Source of the DNA: Anaerolineaceae bacterium | Lineage (GTDB): Bacteria > Planctomycetota > Phycisphaerae > FEN-1346 > JAACEH01 | NCBI GenBank assembly: GCA_011682595.1 | Contig: JAACEH010000190.1 | Coordinates: 1-9,486, forward strand | DNA: 9,486 nt | Direction: 5' to 3' | Shown here: one piece after another, positions 6,567-9,486 of the stretch | Numbering within the stretch: the first letter of the stretch is position 1 | Layout of the letters: each line of letters starts with the position of its first letter | Made by a program: the position numbers and the translations under genes | The notes under the pieces: model-generated | What the model saw: only the letters and a program-made list of their open reading frames with translations | What the model was told of the DNA's origin: nothing | The model's database searches: none

Positions 6567-6872
6567 TTACACCCGGACGCCGATGGCTCCGCGGATCAGG
6601 TCGACCAGGTGCGGGCGATCCTCGCGTCGGCCTTCGGGTCCCGAGATTTCGACAATCGCCGGCTCGGTTCTGCTGAACCGGATCTCGTTGATCTCGCTCT
6701 GCAACTGGGCGGCTATCTGGTCCGGAATGATAATCACGCCGACCTCCCTTTGGCCCAGGGCGCGGGACAGCTCCCGCCGGGCCTGGCCGGGGCTTTCGAC
6801 GGCCACACCATCGACTCCGGCGAACCGGAAGCCGGTGACCGTATCATGATCGCCGATGCATAGAAATTTCAT
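6567..6872 (-). CDS. ntpF: V/A-type ATPase subunit F (rotor stalk)
   Basis: A 101-residue protein, typical for subunit F (about 100-110), which binds subunit D on the central rotor and can modulate ATP hydrolysis. It starts MKFLCIGDHDTVTGFRFAGV, matching the conserved 'IGDeDtv.GFrLAGv' beginning. GVIIIPDQIAAQL (45-57) fits the 'GIili' strand and helix, PAIVEISGP (71-79) the 'PaIveIPg' strand, and it ends IRGAIGVRV, matching '...aiG..l'. An upstream in-frame ATG at 6920 was rejected because it would overlap the end of subunit K and add non-family residues. The chosen ATG lies one base after the TGA of subunit K (TGACATG), so translation is probably coupled; no strong ribosome-binding site is visible. 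Confidence 0.95.
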   Translation of the reverse strand: MKFLCIGDHDTVTGFRFAGVDGVAVESPGQARRELSRALGQREVGVIIIPDQIAAQLQSEINEIRFSRTEPAIVEISGPEGRREDRPHLVDLIRGAIGVRV

Positions 6873-6873
6873 G

Positions 6874-7287
6874 TCAGACCATCGTCTTAAGGATCGTGTA
6901 GAGCAAGATCGCAACAACAATGCCGAGGATGGCCAGGCCCTCGCCCAAGGCCACGAAGACCAGGCTGCGGCCCATCATTTCGGGCTTTTCGCTGGCCGCC
7001 CCAATGGCCGCCGAGCCGACGTGGGCCACGGCATAGGCTGCGCCGAGAATACTGACGGCCACGATAAACGCAATCGAGCAAGACAGGCTGGCGGCGACCA
7101 GGGCCCGATCTTCGTGCGGCAGACCGGACACGGTGGCCGGACTTTCCGCTTGTTCCGCCCCCGGCGTTTGGGCCACGGCGGCCTCCTGTGGCCCCGCCTG
7201 GTCGGCCGCTTTGTGTTCCTGGGCCAGGGCTGCAAGCGGCATCAGCACCAGGGCCATCACGCCAAACAGAATCACCAAGTATCTCAT
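6874..7287 (-). CDS. ntpK: V/A-type ATPase subunit K (c-ring proteolipid) with N-terminal leader
   Basis: A 137-residue membrane protein with a two-helix c-subunit hairpin. Residues 1-22 look like a signal peptide: Arg2, a hydrophobic core LVILFGVMALVLM, then PLAALA before Gln23, a good AxA-type cleavage site. A polar, Ala/Glu/Pro-rich segment (24-60) follows. The hairpin helices are about 62-95 (ending LGAAYAVAHVGSAAIGAA) and about 105-132, joined by a SEKPE loop. Glu116 in ALGEGLAILG is the ion-carrying carboxylate. I see no Gln/Thr cluster like that of known Na+-binding V-type rings, so proton coupling is more likely, though this is inference. With one Glu per two helices it resembles the Thermus-type subunit rather than the doubled Enterococcus or eukaryotic form. 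A strong GGAGG (7297-7301) lies 9 bases before the ATG, fitting the high copy number of this subunit. Confidence 0.93.
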   Translation of the reverse strand: MRYLVILFGVMALVLMPLAALAQEHKAADQAGPQEAAVAQTPGAEQAESPATVSGLPHEDRALVAASLSCSIAFIVAVSILGAAYAVAHVGSAAIGAASEKPEMMGRSLVFVALGEGLAILGIVVAILLYTILKTMV

Positions 7288-7322
7288 AGTACCAGGCCTC
7301 CAGAGAATTGCGGCTAAAGATC

Positions 7323-9251
7323 CTACTCGGCCTCAAAGGGCCGGTAGGCCCGCCCCATACCGGAAAAAAACTTCCCAAAGAACTCATAATATTCCAGACG
7401 CACGGCCTGGATAGAGGCCACCAGGCCTTCCAGGACAATGATGATAACGGTGCAGACAACGAACATCAGCCAACTCAACGGTTCGCCGACGGTCGGGATT
7501 TCTCTGACCAGCTTCACCATCTCGAAGGTCGTCATCAGCAGCGCGGCGTGGCTGACCGCATAGGCGGCAAGACGGATAAAGGACATGGTGTTGGCCAGGT
7601 AGGTGGTGAAGATCTCCATGATTTCCACCCCGGCGGTAATCGTTGCTTCCAGCAGACTTTCGGCGGCTTCGCCCTTGCGCCGCTTCAGGAAGATCAGCAG
7701 CGGTTCGCGGACAAAGAGCATGACCATGCAGATAATGATGAAGACCAGCAGCGATTTCACGGGCACGCTATCGAAGCCGCTGACGGCCACCTTGGCCGCG
7801 GCCCAGAGTACGACCCAGTATATCACGGCCCCGACCAGGCCGAACTTGTCGAAAATGCCGTGACTGATATCCCTGGCCCTGAGCCGGTTGATGATGTTGA
7901 AAACCAGGCCGATGGAAATCATGACCGCGCCGCCGATGATCGAGTAGGTCATTATCGGCATGGCGTTTTCGATGGGCTCGGCAATCAGGCCGCGCAAGGG
8001 GCGAAAACCGAAGTAGCTGTTGACCAGAACTCCCATAGTCATGGAGGAGACGCCGCAGGCCATCAGGATGACGCCGATGTCCTGCATCTTCTGATGTTTG
8101 GCCTTCAGCTTCATGGCCAGGCCGGCCAGCAGCAACACCGCCCCGTGGCCCACGTCGCCGAACATGAAGCCGAACATCATCAGGAAACTGATGGCCACAA
8201 AGAGCGTCGGCTCGATCTCGCGGTACTTCGGGAATCCGTAGCCGGCCACGAGCATCGAGAAGGGCCTGAGCAGCGGGTGCTGAGAGAACTTGCTGGGCGG
8301 CTCGCTGTCCGGCGGCGGGTCGAGAATCTCGATGGCCGCCCGGCCCCCTGTCTTGCCGAGCACCGTCTCGCTCAGCTCGTTGACCTGGTCGGCCGGCACC
8401 CAGCCGGTGATGTAGCAGGCCGCGTCGGTGTAGGCGAAGTTGCCGCGGGCCTCGATGATGCGGTTCTCGTTGGTCAGCGTGCGGTGATAGACGCGAAGCT
8501 CGGGGCCGCACTTTTCGGCCAGCTCGTTGCGCATTCGCTCGGCCATTTCCCTTTGCACGTGCAGCCGCTCGAGCTGCCGCTCGGCGTCACCGGTGAGCTG
8601 CTCGGCCAGGCCGGTCATCGACTCCCCGGGCGACTGGGGCTCGAAGCCCGCCTTCTCCAGGGCTGTCTCCAGGGCGAAGCGGCCCTTCTTGCTGGTCACG
8701 GCGACAATCCGCTGCTGGTCCTCGGACTTATCTCGCGGCAGAAGCACCACGTTCTCGCCGACTTCGGTCTCAAGTTCGACCAGCGAGGTCCGGGGCAGCG
8801 AACCGATGGCGAAGTGCAGGAACGAGAAGTTGTTGAGCCGCTCGATGGGCACGCCCAGGCCGACGAAAGCCTCGAGGTTGCGGAGCAGTTCCTCGATCCG
8901 TTTGCGGCCGTCGTCGCACCGCTGCAACTGGCGGCTCATTTCGTCGACCCGCGTTTCGATGTCGCGCAGGCGGTCGGCAATCTCGCTCGGCGTCTTGTGC
9001 GGCAACTGGGCCTCGGGCCCTTCGCTCGGCAGGTCGAGGGCCGCCAGGAGTTGGTCGATCTGCAGCAACAACCGGCGGTTGCTCTCCAGGTGCTGTTCCT
9101 GCTGCGGCCGGTGCTGCAACGGCGCCTGCGACTCGGCCCCGGCCGGCATCAGGTGCATCAGGCGGAGTTGCCCCAAGGCGCGGGTCACGGCCCGTTCATC
9201 CTTTTCGAGGATAAACAGGTTGACCCGTTTCATCGGGGCAGGCATCAGCAT
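7323..9251 (-). CDS. ntpI: V/A-type ATPase subunit I (membrane stator / ion channel)
   Basis: A 642-residue protein, normal for bacterial subunit I (about 600-660). The N-terminal half (1-340) is cytoplasmic, starting with MKRVNLFILEKDERA (7-21), and contains two charged coiled-coil stretches (about 45-130 and 215-260) that contact the peripheral stalks. The C-terminal half has about eight membrane helices (roughly 346-616), including MFGFMFGDVGHGAVLLLAG (358-376). TTYLANTMSFIRLAAYAVSH (549-568) carries Arg560, and EGLVASIQAVRLEYYEFFGK (608-627) carries Gln615 and Arg618, the equivalents of the channel Arg/Gln residues that face the c-ring Glu. It ends RPFEAE, as is typical. The upstream in-frame ATG at 9392 was rejected because it overlaps subunit C. 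The ATG at 9251 is preceded by GAGGAGG at 9 bases; ATGs at 9245 and 9233 are alternatives. Subunit K follows after 35 bases. Confidence 0.95.
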   Translation of the reverse strand: MLMPAPMKRVNLFILEKDERAVTRALGQLRLMHLMPAGAESQAPLQHRPQQEQHLESNRRLLLQIDQLLAALDLPSEGPEAQLPHKTPSEIADRLRDIETRVDEMSRQLQRCDDGRKRIEELLRNLEAFVGLGVPIERLNNFSFLHFAIGSLPRTSLVELETEVGENVVLLPRDKSEDQQRIVAVTSKKGRFALETALEKAGFEPQSPGESMTGLAEQLTGDAERQLERLHVQREMAERMRNELAEKCGPELRVYHRTLTNENRIIEARGNFAYTDAACYITGWVPADQVNELSETVLGKTGGRAAIEILDPPPDSEPPSKFSQHPLLRPFSMLVAGYGFPKYREIEPTLFVAISFLMMFGFMFGDVGHGAVLLLAGLAMKLKAKHQKMQDIGVILMACGVSSMTMGVLVNSYFGFRPLRGLIAEPIENAMPIMTYSIIGGAVMISIGLVFNIINRLRARDISHGIFDKFGLVGAVIYWVVLWAAAKVAVSGFDSVPVKSLLVFIIICMVMLFVREPLLIFLKRRKGEAAESLLEATITAGVEIMEIFTTYLANTMSFIRLAAYAVSHAALLMTTFEMVKLVREIPTVGEPLSWLMFVVCTVIIIVLEGLVASIQAVRLEYYEFFGKFFSGMGRAYRPFEAE

Positions 9252-9260
9252 GAGCACAAT

Positions 9261-9267
9261 CCTCCTC
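9261..9267 (-). promoter_or_regulatory. Ribosome-binding site of subunit I overlapping the subunit C stop
   Basis: The minus strand reads GAGGAGG here, 9 bases upstream of the ATG at 9251. Its first two bases are the last two of the TGA stop of subunit C (9266-9268). It settles the subunit I start, favouring the ATG at 9251 over the longer in-frame start at 9392, and implies translational coupling between C and I. Confidence 0.8.
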
Positions 9268-9486
9268 AGGCCTCGGGCGCCAGGAAGCGGTCCCCGGCCT
9301 GCTGCGACGACAGCCCATATCGAATCAGCTCGACCACCGTGATCAGGTTGGCCAGTTCCATCCGGCGAATGGCCGAGTAGGCGTACAGACACCCCACGTC
9401 GAACTGCGAGGCGAAGTAGGCGCGGTTGGCCAGGGCGTAGTACCGCCGCCAGAGGCGCCGCTCGATGGCTGGCAGCTCGGCCGGCG
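9266..9486 (-). CDS. ntpC: V/A-type ATPase subunit C (AC39/d-like), C-terminal fragment
   Basis: The C-terminal 72 residues of a gene entering from the right edge, with the first full codon at 9484 and a TGA stop at 9266-9268. The peptide includes LPAIERRLWRRYYALANRAY, then FDVGCLYAYSAIRRMELANL and ITVVELIRYGLSSQQAGDRF. The pattern of a helix around 'Y...r..E..NL', then 'i....yGls...' and a charged end, fits the C terminus of subunit C, the funnel-shaped socket linking rotor D/F to the K ring. Position directly before subunit I in an ATPase operon strongly supports this, since sequence similarity in this family is low. No other ATPase subunit is expected here except a stalk subunit, which would lack this compact helical ending. 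The promoter and the rest of the operon lie beyond the window. Confidence 0.78.
   Translation of the reverse strand, partial: PAELPAIERRLWRRYYALANRAYFASQFDVGCLYAYSAIRRMELANLITVVELIRYGLSSQQAGDRFLAPEA

Noticed and set aside
6873..6920. Longer N terminus for subunit F starting at 6920
   Set aside because: It would overlap the last helix of subunit K and add residues absent from the family, whose members begin at the MKFLCIGD strand.
7308..9380. A 690-codon open frame on the + strand opposite subunit I
   Set aside because: Antisense to the clearly conserved subunit I, low-complexity His/Gln/Asp-rich product, no matching ribosome-binding site or family motif.
9252..9392. Longer N terminus for subunit I starting at 9392
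   Set aside because: The extra 47 residues overlap the subunit C coding sequence in another frame and do not resemble subunit I; the strong ribosome-binding site at 9261-9267 points to the ATG at 9251.

Overview
The window looks like a GC-rich bacterial chromosome fragment. It carries two sugar/redox-type genes on the + strand (the left ~1.4 kb) and, converging on them, a long minus-strand operon for a V/A-type (vacuolar/archaeal-type) rotary ATPase that runs from the right edge to about position 1465. The GC-rich codon use, a bacterial V/A-ATPase and the glycosidase family 4/FAD-oxidoreductase pair would suit a planctomycete-like (PVC group) or similar environmental bacterium. This taxonomic guess is inference only; no rRNA or other marker gene is present.

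Left region (+ strand): the last 30 codons of a probable glycoside hydrolase family 4 enzyme (1-95), then 31 bases later a complete FAD-dependent oxidoreductase (127-1380). A short convergent spacer (1381-1464) follows, holding a long-range 8-bp inverted repeat that may serve as a weak terminator for the minus-strand operon.

Main region (- strand, transcribed right to left): subunit C (partial, C-terminal 72 residues), I, K (c-ring), F, E, A, B, D, and finally a universal stress protein. Spacings are mostly 1-66 bases, with one stop codon embedded in the next gene's ribosome-binding site, so this reads as one transcription unit. A3B3 forms the catalytic head, D and F the central rotor, C the socket between the rotor and the c-ring, K the c-ring, I the ion-channel stator, and E half of the peripheral stalk. 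The stalk partner (G/H) is not in the window and may lie upstream, beyond the right edge.

The most notable observations are lesions in both nucleotide-binding subunits. Subunit B has a frameshift at about 3467, best explained as roughly 11 bases missing from the family pattern. Subunit A lacks five residues (the near-universal GGT segment) directly before its Walker A loop, an in-frame loss of 15 bases. Both junctions sit in short perfect inverted repeats, which suggests hairpin-associated deletion, either real or made during library preparation or assembly. Further points are a UspA-like protein with a degraded ATP motif at the end of the operon, a leader-bearing c subunit, and a strong palindrome between the B and D genes. 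I found no mobile element, CRISPR array, tRNA or rRNA.
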